Shown: positions 18,101-26,342 of the stretch, piece after piece
Layout of the letters: every line of letters begins with the position of its first letter
Numbering within the stretch: the stretch's first letter is position 1
Origin: Micrococcales bacterium
Lineage (GTDB): Bacteria; Actinomycetota; Actinomycetes; Actinomycetales; Cellulomonadaceae
Reading direction: 5' to 3'
NCBI GenBank assembly: GCA_009785115.1
Contig: WQWY01000003.1
Coordinates: 62,001 to 126,000, forward strand
DNA length: 64,000 nt
The notes under the pieces: model-generated
Seen by the model: only the letters and a program-made list of their open reading frames with translations
What the model was told of the DNA's origin: nothing
Database searches by the model: none
Made by a program: the position numbers and the translations under genes

Positions 18101-18229
18101 CACCGCCGCCAGCGTCGCGGCCGGGTCACCTCCCGAGGGGTCGGTCGCGACGGCGGGAATCCCGCCGAGGAGCGTGACGACCAGCGCGGCGCCGAGAGCC
18201 GCGACCGAGCGCGAGGGATGACGAGACAC
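15191..18229 (-). CDS. Secreted subtilisin-like serine protease (S8) with LAVTG sorting signal
   Basis: This 1012-residue subtilase has a signal peptide (about 1-28), a pro-region, and an S8 domain with the catalytic triad Asp191 (GIVDTGID), His266 (GHGSHVAA) and Ser466 (GTSMASPHVAG). Asn385 (SAGNEG) is the oxyanion residue. A long C-terminal part of beta-sandwich type follows. The tail is LAVTG (979-983), a hydrophobic helix and ARRRAHG, which matches the LAXTG signal of class E sortases; membrane-bound or wall-linked display is inferred. GTG 18229 has GGAGGT six bases upstream. It is a stand-alone gene, probably a cell-surface peptidase feeding peptide uptake. Confidence 0.92.
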   Translation of the reverse strand: MSRHPSRSVAALGAALVVTLLGGIPAVATDPSGGDPAATLAAVAPVGVTGPAPVSRSMADAEGPVTAFVALSTRAGVDVAEAGGSPAAVRAARVVTETTAEAVVPAELTPDTVGAPGPQRIATVTNLMAGALVVGDAAQVRALAADAKVTGIYRVVPKTITNATSVTLTQTLAAWQSTGRTGEGVTIGIVDTGIDYTHAGFGGPGTAQAYADAYGADGTGPVPEGSYDLAKFIEGVGYDFAGPGYFGPGSVPVPDANPIDPRGEGHGSHVAATAAGYGVTADGTTFDGDYRGLTDLSGWQVGPGSAPQARLAALKVFGDAGGSTELVIPALDWAADPDGDGDLSDRLDVVNLSLGSPHAPADDPDVLAVERITALGTVVVTSAGNEGDVEGVGGSPGNAASAIAVAASLGADLGGGWATDVLAPFSSRGVHGSLGWAKPDVAAPGAPVVSVAVGSGTGSTARMGTSMASPHVAGIAALVRQAQPGWSVTQVKAAVVNTAVHDVTEPGPQGGVYGPARVGSGRVDALRATTTTLLAYDTERPTATSVSFGVVNVGASTVTAQRRVTIENTGSAPATVDARYVASTTTGGASITVSPARVTVPAGQSTTVTVMLTADPATLARDLDPTQEAETLGLPREHVSRLSGRLVLTSGDGTELRVPVQAVPRPTSALTSPAGLTFVDGTARLQVDGRTLDPDNEWYSFATPMILGTVSPALNPLAPEHSVLTSPSTLAAGDVRHVGWGTTAPALAAAGDDPTSGVLTVGVSTQGEWANLGTAFTLWVDIDVDGDGTDDYSTVVAKALGEDDNPVDLTVAWTIDTTTWETVGAYPVNELFGDVVAGVFDGSVVVVPIPLALIPPGSSPTVTVSTWSYYATDGGMIDQADPFQVDPYDPPVWFESNVGPRQTSLVTDSDRTITAHQGPGADEVRVLMLYPQNSAPDDRVQVLDVTVPGATPTPEPSPTSTTGPGAADGAGAGAGTGVLAVTGADVVWLVVLLVVALSVGAALVAARRRAHG

Positions 18230-18350
18230 AGGACCTCCAGGTCACTGGACGCACAGACCCTGGGCACACGAGCCCCGCACAGACGAGCTCTGTCAGGCAC
18301 ACGAGACGTCAGGGATGATCGGCACACCGGTCACGGTGACGATCGGGACG

Positions 18351-18379
18351 ACCCTACGCATCTCAGGCATCTCGGTCAT
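18351..18379 (-). promoter_or_regulatory. Candidate promoter of the S8 protease gene
   Basis: On the minus strand ATGACC (18374-18379) and TAGGGT (18351-18356) are 17 bp apart, a fair match to a vegetative actinobacterial promoter. It lies about 120 bp before the protease start, so transcription would begin near 18344. Confidence 0.4.
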
Positions 18380-18487
18380 ATACCCCGAAAGGAGTCCCTT
18401 CCGACTTCACCCGGGCGCGCCCAGCGACACGCCGATAGTCACGGCCCGTGGGCCTGACTCGACCGCGCCACCTAGCCCTCCACAGAG

Positions 18488-18527
18488 CCGAGCGGCGCCG
18501 CCCGCACGTGCAGGCGGCGCCGCTCGG
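18488..18527 (-). terminator. Strong hairpin after ychF
   Basis: Perfect 15-bp arms (18488-18502 and 18513-18527) enclose a 10-nt loop, 68 bases after the ychF stop. It separates ychF from the protease. There is no U-run, as is common for actinobacterial terminators. Confidence 0.7.
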
Positions 18528-18594
18528 TCAGGGCCGGGGCTTGACGCGCCGGGCCGGTCTGAGAGCCCAGGCTGTCGACAGCCGGCCCCTCGGG

Positions 18595-19668
18595 TCAGAG
18601 GTTGAAGCGGAACTCCACCACGTCGCCGTCGGCCATGACGTAGTCCTTGCCCTCGATGCGAGCCTTGCCCGCGGAGCGTGCGGCGGCCAGCGACCCGGCG
18701 GCGACCAGATCGTCGTAGGAGACGATCTCGGCCTTGATGAAGCCCTTCTGGAAGTCGGTGTGGATCACCCCGGCCGCCTGGGGAGCCGTCCAGCCGACGC
18801 GGATGGTCCAGGCGCGGGCCTCCTTGGGGCCAGCGGTCAGGTACGTCTGCAGGCCCAGGGTGTGGAAGCCGACGCGGGCCAGCTGGTCCAGACCGGACTC
18901 GGTCTGGCCGGTGGCCTCGAGCATCTCGCGGGCCTCGTCGGGCTCGAGCTCGACCAGCTCGGCCTCGAGCTTCGCGTCCAGGAACACCGTGTCCGCACCG
19001 GCGACCAACGCCTTCAGGTCGGCCTGCATGGCCTCGTCGGCCAGCCCGTCGTCGTCGGTGTTGAACACGTAGATGAACGGCTTGGCGGTCATCAGCTGCA
19101 ACGGCGCGAGCTCGGTGAGGTCGAGGCCCGAGCCATAGAGCGTGCGGCCGGCGGCGAGCACCTCGTGGGCGGCCTGGGTCGCGGCGAGCAGGGCTGGCTC
19201 GGCCTTCTTCGCCCGGACCTCCTTCTCGAGGCGGGGCAGGGCGCGCTCCACGGTGTCGAGGTCGGCCAGGACGAGCTCGGTGCGGATCGTCTCGATGTCC
19301 GACCCCGGGTCCACGTCGCCGTCCACGTGCACCACGTCAGGGTCCGCGAAAGCGCGGGTGACCACGCAGATCGCGTCCGCCTCGCGGATGTTGGCCAGGA
19401 ACTTGTTGCCCAGCCCCTCCCCCTGGCTCGCCCCGCGCACGATCCCGGCGATGTCCACGAACGACACCGTGGCCGGGATGGTCTTCTCGGAGCCGAACAC
19501 CTCGGCCAGCACGTCCAGGCGCGGGTCAGGCAGCGGGACGACCCCTACGTTCGGCTCGATGGTCGCGAACGGGTAGTTCGCCGCGAGCACGCTGGCGCGG
19601 GTCAGAGCGTTGAAGAGGGTCGACTTGCCGACGTTGGGCAGGCCGACGATCCCGATGGTGAGTGCCAC
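18595..19668 (-). CDS. ychF: Redox-regulated ATPase YchF (Obg family)
   Basis: YchF is a conserved cytoplasmic P-loop protein of the Obg family that hydrolyses ATP and associates with ribosomes. The 357-residue product has G1 GLPNVGKST, the switch region, DIAGIVRGASQGEGLGNKFL (G3) and a C-terminal TGS domain ending in MADGDVVEFRFNL. The start MALTIGIVGLPN is the family's usual start, so GTG 19668 is chosen over in-frame codons further up. No Shine-Dalgarno is seen; instead TAGACT lies 8 bases before the GTG, so the message may be leaderless. Confidence 0.95.
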   Translation of the reverse strand: MALTIGIVGLPNVGKSTLFNALTRASVLAANYPFATIEPNVGVVPLPDPRLDVLAEVFGSEKTIPATVSFVDIAGIVRGASQGEGLGNKFLANIREADAICVVTRAFADPDVVHVDGDVDPGSDIETIRTELVLADLDTVERALPRLEKEVRAKKAEPALLAATQAAHEVLAAGRTLYGSGLDLTELAPLQLMTAKPFIYVFNTDDDGLADEAMQADLKALVAGADTVFLDAKLEAELVELEPDEAREMLEATGQTESGLDQLARVGFHTLGLQTYLTAGPKEARAWTIRVGWTAPQAAGVIHTDFQKGFIKAEIVSYDDLVAAGSLAAARSAGKARIEGKDYVMADGDVVEFRFNL

Positions 19669-19676
19669 GGCCGGCA

Positions 19677-19682
19677 AGTCTA
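19677..19682 (-). promoter_or_regulatory. Candidate -10 box of ychF (leaderless start)
   Basis: TAGACT on the minus strand lies 8 bases before GTG 19668, where a -10 hexamer would place the transcript start at or near the start codon. No clear -35 element is seen. Confidence 0.3.
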
Positions 19683-19747
19683 GAGCCCCCACCACCGCGC
19701 CCCCCGACGAGAGCCCGGGCAGCATCTCGCCGATGAGACGCTTCCAC

Positions 19748-19799
19748 GCCGGTGAGACGACTCAAACCGTCTCACCGGCACTGAAACCGTCTCACCGGC
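19748..19799. repeat. 12-bp dyad with a third arm copy between ychF and rmuC
   Basis: GCCGGTGAGACG (19748-19759) is followed by its exact inverse CGTCTCACCGGC at 19768-19779, and again at 19788-19799. The last two lie in direct 16-nt repeats with a 20-bp period. Because the flanking genes are divergent, a terminator role is unlikely; an operator or a hairpin in the rmuC leader is more plausible. Confidence 0.75.
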
Positions 19800-19847
19800 G
19801 GACGTCGACCGCCGGGGGATGTGGGCGGGGTGGGGCAGGCTAGGGGC

Positions 19848-21134
19848 ATGGAGCTTCTCTGGGGCGTGCTGGGTCTTGGCGTGGGGGTCGCGCTCGGGTG
19901 GTTGCTCGCCGGGAGGCGAGGGCTGAGCGCGCTGCATCTGGCCCAGGTGCGGGCAGAGAAGGCGGAGGCTCTGCTGGCGGCGTCCGAGCAGCACGGGGCC
20001 GATCGGGTGGCCGCGCTCACCGCGCAGGCGTTCGCCGAGTCGTCTGACCGGCTGCTCGCCCTGGCCCAGGAGCGGTTCGCCGCCGACCAGAAGATCGCCG
20101 CCGGTGAGCTCGCTTCCCGTGAGCAGGCGTTCCGGGGTCTGCTGGACCCGATGACGCGCGCCCTGGACGACGTGCGCCGCCAGCTGACCACCTCCGAGCA
20201 GGCCCGCGTCGAGGGGCACGCGGCGCTGAGCGCCCAGGTGCGGGCCATGCGCGAGGACGCGACCGCGCTGCGCGACCAGACCTCCCGGCTGGTCACGGCG
20301 CTGCGCGGCTCGCAGGCGCGCGGCCGGTGGGGCGAGGTGCAGCTGCGGCGCGTCGTGGAGGCCGCCGGGATGCTCGACCGGGTCGACTTCACCGAGCAGG
20401 AGCACGCCCGCACCGACGACGGCGCGCTGCGGCCCGACCTGGTGGTGCGGCTCGCGGGCGGCAAGCGGGTGGTGGTCGACGCGAAGGTCCCGTTCCTGGG
20501 TTTCCTGGAGGCCGCGGAGGCCGACGACCCGAGCGGGCGCGCGGCCGGGCTCGAGGCGCACGCCCGTCAGGTACGCACCCACGTGGACGCCCTGGCGGCC
20601 AAGCGCTACTGGGAACAGTTCACCCCGGCACCAGAGTTCGTCGTGATGTTCGTGCCTGTCGAGTCGTTCTTGTCCGCCGCGCTCGAGGCCGACCCGACGC
20701 TCGTGGAGCACGCCTTCGACAAGCAGGTCATCATCGCCACCCCGATCAGCCTGCTCGCCCTGCTGCGCACGGTGGCCTACGCCTGGCGTCAGGACGCGCT
20801 GGCCGACAACGCCCAGAAGGTGCTGGACGTGGGCCGCGAGCTCCACGGACGGCTCGCCACCATGGGCGGGCACCTGTCCAAGCTAGGCCGCGCCCTGGAC
20901 TCGGCGGCTGGCGCGTACAACGAGACCGTCGGGTCGCTCGAGAGGCGTGTGCTGGTCAGCGCGCGTCGCTTCCAAGCTCTCGGTGTGGTCGACACCGAGC
21001 TCGACGCACCGCAGCCGGCGAACCCACGCCTCTCGGCCGTCAGCGCTCCCGAGCTGGTCGCCTCGGCGGAGGAGCAGGTGGTCGCCCTCGAGACCGAGCC
21101 CCGCACGCCCGGCACCGAGCCGCGCACCGGCTGA
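19848..21134 (+). CDS. rmuC: DNA recombination protein RmuC
   Basis: RmuC limits genome rearrangement at inverted repeats and carries a restriction-endonuclease-like core. The 428-residue product has one N-terminal membrane helix (about 3-20), a coiled-coil region (about 25-140), and the RmuC core with RGRWGEVQLRRVVEAAGM, VVVDAKVPFLGFLEA and the conserved QVIIATPISLLALLRTVAY. ATG 19848 follows a G-rich stretch; an in-frame start nine codons earlier is less likely. It is convergent with ispH, with 14 bp between the stops. Confidence 0.93.
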   Translation: MELLWGVLGLGVGVALGWLLAGRRGLSALHLAQVRAEKAEALLAASEQHGADRVAALTAQAFAESSDRLLALAQERFAADQKIAAGELASREQAFRGLLDPMTRALDDVRRQLTTSEQARVEGHAALSAQVRAMREDATALRDQTSRLVTALRGSQARGRWGEVQLRRVVEAAGMLDRVDFTEQEHARTDDGALRPDLVVRLAGGKRVVVDAKVPFLGFLEAAEADDPSGRAAGLEAHARQVRTHVDALAAKRYWEQFTPAPEFVVMFVPVESFLSAALEADPTLVEHAFDKQVIIATPISLLALLRTVAYAWRQDALADNAQKVLDVGRELHGRLATMGGHLSKLGRALDSAAGAYNETVGSLERRVLVSARRFQALGVVDTELDAPQPANPRLSAVSAPELVASAEEQVVALETEPRTPGTEPRTG

Positions 21135-21148
21135 CGAGCCCCCAGCGG

Positions 21149-22105
21149 TCAGCTGGTGCGGAGGTCGGCTCGCAGCTCGTGGGGCAGGGCGAAGCGCAGC
21201 GTCTCGGAGGTGGTGCGGACCTCCTCGACCTCCCCGAAGCCGTGCGCGGCGAGCAGGTCTACCAGGTCGCGCACCAGCACGTCGGGCACCGACGCCCCCG
21301 AGGTGACACCGACCGTCGTCGCACCAGCCAGCCAGGCCGGGTCCACCTCGTCGGCCGCGTCGACCCGATGAGCCTGGGCACCGGCCTCACGCGCCACCTC
21401 GACCAGACGCACCGAGTTCGAGGAGTTCGCCGAGCCGACGACGATGACCACGTCGCAGCGCGGCGCCATCGCCTTGACCGCGACCTGACGGTTCTGGGTG
21501 GCGTAGCAGATGTCGTCCGAGGGCGGGTCGATCAGGTTCGGGAACCGCCCCCGCAGCCGCCGCACGGTCTCCTGGGTCTCGTCCACCGAGAGCGTGGTCT
21601 GGGAGATCCACACGACCTTGTCCGGGTCACGCACCCGCACCGCGTCGACAGCCTCCGGCGAGTCGACCACCTGCACGTGGTCGGGGGCCTCGCCCTGGGT
21701 GCCCTCGACCTCCTCGTGACCGGTGTGCCCGATGAGCAGGATGTCGAGGTCGTCGGCGGCGAAGCGCACCGCCTCTTTGTGCACCTTGGTGACCAGGGGG
21801 CAGGTCGCGTCGATCGTGCGCAGCCCCCGCTCGGCGGCGTGCTCGCGGACGGCCGGGGAGACTCCGTGCGCGGAGAACACCACCCGGGCACCCTCGGGCA
21901 CCAGGTCGACCTCGTCGACGAACACCGCGCCGCGCTCGGCCAGCGACGCCACGACGTGCCGGTTGTGCACGATCTCCTTGCGCACGTACACCGGCGGCCC
22001 GTACAGCTCGAGGGCACGCTCGACGGCGACCACCGCCCGGTCGACCCCCGCGCAGTACCCGCGCGGAGCGGCCAGCAGCACCTGCTTGGTCAGCCCCTCG
22101 GTCAC
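21149..22105 (-). CDS. ispH: 4-hydroxy-3-methylbut-2-enyl diphosphate reductase IspH
   Basis: IspH makes IPP and DMAPP from HMBPP in the last step of the MEP isoprenoid pathway, using a [4Fe-4S] cluster. The 318-residue product has the three cluster cysteines: Cys18 ([12 protein letters not shown]), Cys102 (DATCPLVTK) and Cys200 ([11 protein letters not shown]). The [10 protein letters not shown] loop and the SxNS motif (GSANSSNS) of the active site are present. GTG 22105 gives the family length; open frame further upstream is antisense to xseA and was rejected. TACTCT lies 7 bases before the start, so a leaderless message is possible. Confidence 0.96.
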   Translation of the reverse strand: MTEGLTKQVLLAAPRGYCAGVDRAVVAVERALELYGPPVYVRKEIVHNRHVVASLAERGAVFVDEVDLVPEGARVVFSAHGVSPAVREHAAERGLRTIDATCPLVTKVHKEAVRFAADDLDILLIGHTGHEEVEGTQGEAPDHVQVVDSPEAVDAVRVRDPDKVVWISQTTLSVDETQETVRRLRGRFPNLIDPPSDDICYATQNRQVAVKAMAPRCDVVIVVGSANSSNSVRLVEVAREAGAQAHRVDAADEVDPAWLAGATTVGVTSGASVPDVLVRDLVDLLAAHGFGEVEEVRTTSETLRFALPHELRADLRTS

Positions 22106-22112
22106 GGCGACA

Positions 22113-22118
22113 AGAGTA
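22113..22118 (-). promoter_or_regulatory. Candidate -10 box of ispH (leaderless start)
   Basis: TACTCT on the minus strand is 7 bases before GTG 22105, the spacing expected for a leaderless transcript. No Shine-Dalgarno is present at this start. Confidence 0.35.
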
Positions 22119-22222
22119 CGTGCCCCTCCGTCCGGTTCGTGCGGCTCCTCCCCCGAACGCCGCACGCCCCGCCCTGCCCGACCCGGCGACCGTCTCCCGC
22201 GACGAGCCGGAGAGAATGAGCC

Positions 22223-23527
22223 ATGAGCACAGGCGAAGCCCAGCCCCTGCCGCTGAGGGCGGGCGACACCACGGCGCTGCGGCCCTGGCCGGTGCGCCAC
22301 GTCGCCCCGAAGGTCGCCGACTACGTCGCACGGATGCCACCGGTGTGGGTGGAGGGGCAGGTGCTGAACCTGCGCCGCTGGAACCGGCTGGTGTTCCTCA
22401 CCCTGCGTGACACCGACGTGGACATGTCGTTGAAGGTCACCGTCGACGCCAAGGCGCTGGACGGGCTGGAGCTGCACGACGGCGCACGGCTGGTCGTGCA
22501 CGCACGCCCCCGTTTCTACGAGAAGCGGGGCGACCTCTCCTTCGTCGCCGACAGCGCCCAGCTGGTCGGCCTGGGAGAGCTGCTGGCACGCCTCGAGCAC
22601 CTCAAGGGCGTGCTGGGCGCCGAGGGGCTGTTCGACCCGGCCCGCAAGAAGGCCCTGCCGTTCCTGCCCCACCTCGTCGGGCTGGTCTGTGCTCAGCAGG
22701 GCGACGCCGAGCACGACGTGGTCACCAACGCCCGGGCGCGCTGGCCCGGGGTGCGCTTCGAGATCCGCAGGGTCAGCGTGCAGGGCGCGCACGCGGTGCC
22801 GGAGGTGACCGCTGCCCTGGCCGAGCTCGACGCCGACCCACGGGTGGACGTGATCGTCGTGGCCCGCGGCGGCGGCTCTTTCGAGGATCTGCTGCCGTTC
22901 AGCAACGAGACTCTGGTGCGCGCCGCCGCGGCCTGCCGCACGCCTGTCGTCAGCGCGATCGGGCACGAGCAGGACACCCCCCTGCTGGACCTGGTCGCCG
23001 ACGTGCGCGCCTCGACCCCGACCGACGCCGGCAAGCGCGTCGTGCCCGACGTCACCGAGGAGCGGGCCCGGCTGGTCCAGGCCCGCACGCGCACCCGAGC
23101 CGCGCTGCGCCTGCGGCTGGACCGGGAGCACCAACAGCTGGACCTGCTGCGCGACCGCCCGGTGCTGGCCCGCCCTCTCACCCTGCTCACCGTCCCCCAG
23201 CAACAGCTGATCGCCCATCACGAGCGGCTGACCCGTGCCGTGAGCGGACGCCTCGATGCCGCCCGGGCCGACCTGTCCCGCCTGGTCACGGCGCTGCACG
23301 CTCTCTCACCGGCAGCGACTCTCGACCGCGGCTACGCGGTGGTGCGCCTGGCCGACGGCACCGTGCTGCGCACCCCCGACCAGGTGCGTGACGGCGACCC
23401 GCTGACGATCCGGGTGGCTGGCGGCTCGCTGGCCGCCCAGGTCTCACGACGAGCCCAGCCCGCGGAGAAGAAGCCCGCCACAAAGAGGACGACATCCTCG
23501 AGAGATGGGAAGAATCGCCCTGGATGA
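22223..23527 (+). CDS. xseA: Exodeoxyribonuclease VII large subunit XseA
   Basis: XseA is the catalytic subunit of exonuclease VII, which degrades single-stranded DNA. The 434-residue product has an N-terminal OB-fold (about 25-115, [13 protein letters not shown]), the nuclease core with [20 protein letters not shown] and [26 protein letters not shown], a long helical region, and a C-terminal segment [13 protein letters not shown]. xseB follows 28 bp downstream. The Lys/Arg-rich tail (about 415-434) is typical of actinobacterial XseA. Confidence 0.96.
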   Translation: MSTGEAQPLPLRAGDTTALRPWPVRHVAPKVADYVARMPPVWVEGQVLNLRRWNRLVFLTLRDTDVDMSLKVTVDAKALDGLELHDGARLVVHARPRFYEKRGDLSFVADSAQLVGLGELLARLEHLKGVLGAEGLFDPARKKALPFLPHLVGLVCAQQGDAEHDVVTNARARWPGVRFEIRRVSVQGAHAVPEVTAALAELDADPRVDVIVVARGGGSFEDLLPFSNETLVRAAAACRTPVVSAIGHEQDTPLLDLVADVRASTPTDAGKRVVPDVTEERARLVQARTRTRAALRLRLDREHQQLDLLRDRPVLARPLTLLTVPQQQLIAHHERLTRAVSGRLDAARADLSRLVTALHALSPAATLDRGYAVVRLADGTVLRTPDQVRDGDPLTIRVAGGSLAAQVSRRAQPAEKKPATKRTTSSRDGKNRPG

Positions 23528-23555
23528 CTGAGGACACACCTGGTTGACTTGCGCT

Positions 23556-23792
23556 GTGGACGCGATGAGACCCCCGGTGGACGAGCTGGGGTACGAGCAG
23601 GCCCGTGACGAGCTGGTCGAGGTGGTCGGGCACCTGGAGTCCGGAACCGGGACCCTGGAAGAGTCGTTGGCCCTGTGGGAACGCGGCGAGGCGCTGGCGG
23701 CACGGTGCCAGGAGTGGCTCGACGGGGCTCGTGAGCGTCTCGAGGCCGCGCTCAGCGAACCAGACGACCGGCCCGACGACGGCGAGGAGTGA
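23556..23792 (+). CDS. xseB: Exodeoxyribonuclease VII small subunit XseB
   Basis: XseB is the small helical subunit that binds XseA in several copies. The product of about 78 residues has the family core [20 protein letters not shown] followed by [19 protein letters not shown], then an acidic tail. GTG 23556, TTG 23544 and ATG 23565 are all possible starts and none has a convincing ribosome site. It sits between xseA and a sugar-kinase gene in one operon. Confidence 0.93.
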   Translation: MDAMRPPVDELGYEQARDELVEVVGHLESGTGTLEESLALWERGEALAARCQEWLDGARERLEAALSEPDDRPDDGEE

Positions 23793-23794
23793 GG

Positions 23795-24712
23795 ATGGAC
23801 CACGCCCTGGTCATCGGTGAGGCGTTGATCGACGCGGTGGTCCGCGTCGACGGCTCGACCGAGCGGTGCCCTGGAGGCTCACCGGCCAACGTGGCCGTCG
23901 GCCTGGCCCGTCTCGGGCGCGACGTCGACCTGGCGAGCTGGGTCGGCGGCGACGCCGACGGGGCGCTGATCCGCGACCACGTCGCGGCCTCGGGGGTGCA
24001 CCTGGTCACCGGCTCGCGTCGTCCGGCGCGCACGTCGGTGGCGACGGTGTACCTGCACGCGGACGAGACAGCCGACTACATCTTCGACATGGACTGGGAC
24101 CTGCCCGCCGACTACGCCCGTCGCGACACCTCGCCCCTGGTGGTGCACACAGGGTCGATCGCCACGGCCTTGCAGCCGGGCGCCGACGCCGTGGTGAGCG
24201 AGCTGCACCGCTACCGCGCGACCAGCACGCTCACCTACGACCCGAACCTGCGCCCGAGCATCGTGGGCCCGGCCCAGCGGGTGCTGCGCTCCGTGCAGCA
24301 GCTGATCGTGAGCGCCGACGTGATCAAGGTCTCCGAGGAAGACCTCGCCTGGCTGCTGCCCGGCGAGGACCCGACCGAGGTGGCGAGACGGTGGGTGAGC
24401 GCCGGGCCGGCGCTCGTCGTCGTGACCCTGGGCAGCGCCGGTGCTCTGGCGGTGACGGCGAGCGGCGCGACGGTCCAGGTCGAGGCCCCCGAGGTCACCG
24501 TGGTCGACACGGTAGGCGCCGGGGACGCGTTCATGAGCGGCCTGATCGACGGTCTGTGGTCGGCCGACCTGCTGGGCGCCGAGCGACGCCCCCAGCTGCG
24601 TGCGGCCCCGGAGAGCACCGTCGAGCAGATCTTGACCCGCTGCGTCCGGCTCGCGGCGATCACCGTCTCCCGCCCCGGCGCCGACCCGCCCACCCTCGCC
24701 GACCTCGCCTGA
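23795..24712 (+). CDS. PfkB-family carbohydrate kinase, fructokinase-like
   Basis: PfkB kinases phosphorylate sugars such as fructose or ribose using ATP. The product of about 305 residues has the N-terminal signature GGSPANVAVGLARLG and the C-terminal signature DTVGAGDAFMSG with the catalytic Asp. It also has TYDPNLRPS and KVSEEDLAWLLPGEDP, which are most like fructokinases. ATG 23795 has GAGGAG six bases upstream; GTG 23789 would leave no room for it. It follows xseB by 2 bp and ends in a nested hairpin (24799-24835). The exact sugar is uncertain. Confidence 0.88.
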   Translation: MDHALVIGEALIDAVVRVDGSTERCPGGSPANVAVGLARLGRDVDLASWVGGDADGALIRDHVAASGVHLVTGSRRPARTSVATVYLHADETADYIFDMDWDLPADYARRDTSPLVVHTGSIATALQPGADAVVSELHRYRATSTLTYDPNLRPSIVGPAQRVLRSVQQLIVSADVIKVSEEDLAWLLPGEDPTEVARRWVSAGPALVVVTLGSAGALAVTASGATVQVEAPEVTVVDTVGAGDAFMSGLIDGLWSADLLGAERRPQLRAAPESTVEQILTRCVRLAAITVSRPGADPPTLADLA

Positions 24713-24798
24713 CCCCTCAGCGTCGTCGGCTCTCGCCACCTCGTCAGGCTGTCGCCGGCGCACCGACTTCTCGTCAGCCTGGCGAGGCCTTGTCGGTC

Positions 24799-24835
24799 CG
24801 CCGGAGTCCTGCCGGGATGTCGGCAGCCTCCGGCG
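24799..24835 (+). terminator. Nested hairpin after the PfkB kinase gene
   Basis: Outer arms CGCCGGAG/CTCCGGCG (24799-24806, 24828-24835) and inner arms CTGCCG/CGGCAG (24809-24814, 24821-24826) enclose a 6-nt loop. An outer GGCCTTG/CAAGGCC pair (24786-24792, 24841-24847) extends the structure. It is 86 bases past the kinase stop and ahead of fumC. Confidence 0.6.
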
Positions 24836-24913
24836 AGCGGCAAGGCCCCATCGGTGAGACGCACGCCGACGCTCTGGGTGACGCCGCGCGGCGCGTCGGT
24901 GAGGATGGGAGGC

Positions 24914-26338
24914 ATGAGCCAGGACGACGGGGCGACGTTCCGCATCGAGCACGACACGATGGGAGAGGTCCGGGTCCCGGCGTCGGCGCTGTACCGGGCG
25001 CAGACGCAGCGGGCGGTGGAGAACTTCCCGATCTCCGGACGTGGGTTGGAGCCCAGCCACATCGAGGCGCTGGCCCGGGTCAAGAAAGCCGCCGCTCATG
25101 CGAACGCTGAGCTGGGGGTGCTCGACCCGGAGGTGGCCGAGGCCGTCGCGGCCGCGGCCGACGAGGTGGCCGCGAGGGCCCACGACACCTCGTTCCGCGA
25201 CGCCCACTTCCCGGTGGACGTGTACCAGACGGGGTCGGGCACGAGCTCGAACATGAACACCAACGAGGTGATCGCGACCCTCGCCAGCGCCCGCCTCGGT
25301 CGGGACGTGCACCCCAACGACCACGTCAACGCCTCGCAGTCGTCCAACGACGTGTTCCCGACCTCGGTGCACGTGGCAGCGACCGCCGCTGTGGTGCGCG
25401 ACCTGATACCGGCGCTGGCGCACCTGGCCGGGGCGCTGGCGACCCAGGCGGTCGAGACGGCCGACGTGGTCAAGGCCGGGCGCACCCACCTGATGGACGC
25501 CACCCCGGTGACCCTGGGCCAAGAGCTCGGCGGCTACGCCCAGGCGGTGCGCTACGGGATCGACCGGGTCACCGCCGCGCTGCCCCGGACGGCCGAGGTG
25601 CCGCTGGGCGGCACGGCGGTGGGCACCGGGATCAACACTCCCGCCGGGTTCTCCCGGCGCGTCATCGAGCTGTTGCGTGAGGACACCGGCCTGCCGCTGA
25701 CCGAGGCGCTCGATCATTTTGAGGCGCAGTCGGCCCGCGACGGGCTGGTCGAGATGTCGGGGGCGCTACGTACGGTCGCGGTGAGCCTGACGAAGATCTG
25801 CAACGACCTGCGCTGGATGGGCTCGGGCCCGAGGACCGGCCTGGGCGAGATCGTCCTGCCTGACCTGCAACCGGGGTCGTCGATCATGCCGGGCAAGGTG
25901 AACCCGGTGGTGCCTGAGGCGGTGCTCCAGGTGTGCTCGCGCGTGGTCGGCAACGACGCGACCGTGGCGTGGGCGGGGGCGAGCGGAGCGTTCGAGCTCA
26001 ACGTGCAGGTCCCGGTGATCGCCTCGGCCCTGCTGGAGTCTGTCCGCCTCTTGGCGACCTCGACCCGCGTGCTGGCCGACCGCACCGTCGCCGGCATCAC
26101 GGCGAACGTGGACCGCGCCCGTGCGCTGGCCGAGTCGTCCCCGTCGATCGTGACCCCCCTGAACCGCATCATCGGCTACGAGAACGCCGCGAAGATCGCC
26201 AAGCACGCGGTCGCCGCCGGCCTCACGGTGCGCCAGGCCACCATCGACCTCGGCTTCGTGGACCGCGGCGAGATCACCGAGGCCCAGCTCGACACCGCCC
26301 TCGACGTCCTGGCCATGACCCGCCCACCCACACCCTGA
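24914..26338 (+). CDS. fumC: Class II fumarate hydratase FumC
   Basis: FumC interconverts fumarate and malate in the TCA cycle without an Fe-S cluster. The 474-residue product has the family signature [11 protein letters not shown], the active-site segments [13 protein letters not shown] and [13 protein letters not shown], and [16 protein letters not shown]. Length is normal. ATG 24914 is chosen, with GAGG further upstream; ATG 24905 is an alternative. The stop is 4 bp from the stop of the convergent MFS gene. Confidence 0.96.
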   Translation: MSQDDGATFRIEHDTMGEVRVPASALYRAQTQRAVENFPISGRGLEPSHIEALARVKKAAAHANAELGVLDPEVAEAVAAAADEVAARAHDTSFRDAHFPVDVYQTGSGTSSNMNTNEVIATLASARLGRDVHPNDHVNASQSSNDVFPTSVHVAATAAVVRDLIPALAHLAGALATQAVETADVVKAGRTHLMDATPVTLGQELGGYAQAVRYGIDRVTAALPRTAEVPLGGTAVGTGINTPAGFSRRVIELLREDTGLPLTEALDHFEAQSARDGLVEMSGALRTVAVSLTKICNDLRWMGSGPRTGLGEIVLPDLQPGSSIMPGKVNPVVPEAVLQVCSRVVGNDATVAWAGASGAFELNVQVPVIASALLESVRLLATSTRVLADRTVAGITANVDRARALAESSPSIVTPLNRIIGYENAAKIAKHAVAAGLTVRQATIDLGFVDRGEITEAQLDTALDVLAMTRPPTP

Positions 26339-26342
26339 CCTG

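Larger units (their letters stand above)
18230..18594. other. Gene-free region with protease promoter, leader and ychF terminator
   Basis: No gene is seen in these 365 bases. They hold the likely promoter (18351-18379) and about 115-nt leader of the protease, and the terminator of ychF (18488-18527). The leader has two copies of CTCGTGTGCC on the minus strand and a GTCAC-G-GTGAC dyad at 18330-18340. Confidence 0.6.

Noticed and set aside
22106..23299. Upstream extension of the ispH frame by about 400 codons
   Set aside because: It runs antisense to xseA and has no domain; IspH family length fits GTG 22105.
24713..24913. A small RNA gene in the pfkB-fumC gap
   Set aside because: The nested hairpins are better explained as the kinase terminator, and no promoter for a separate RNA was seen.
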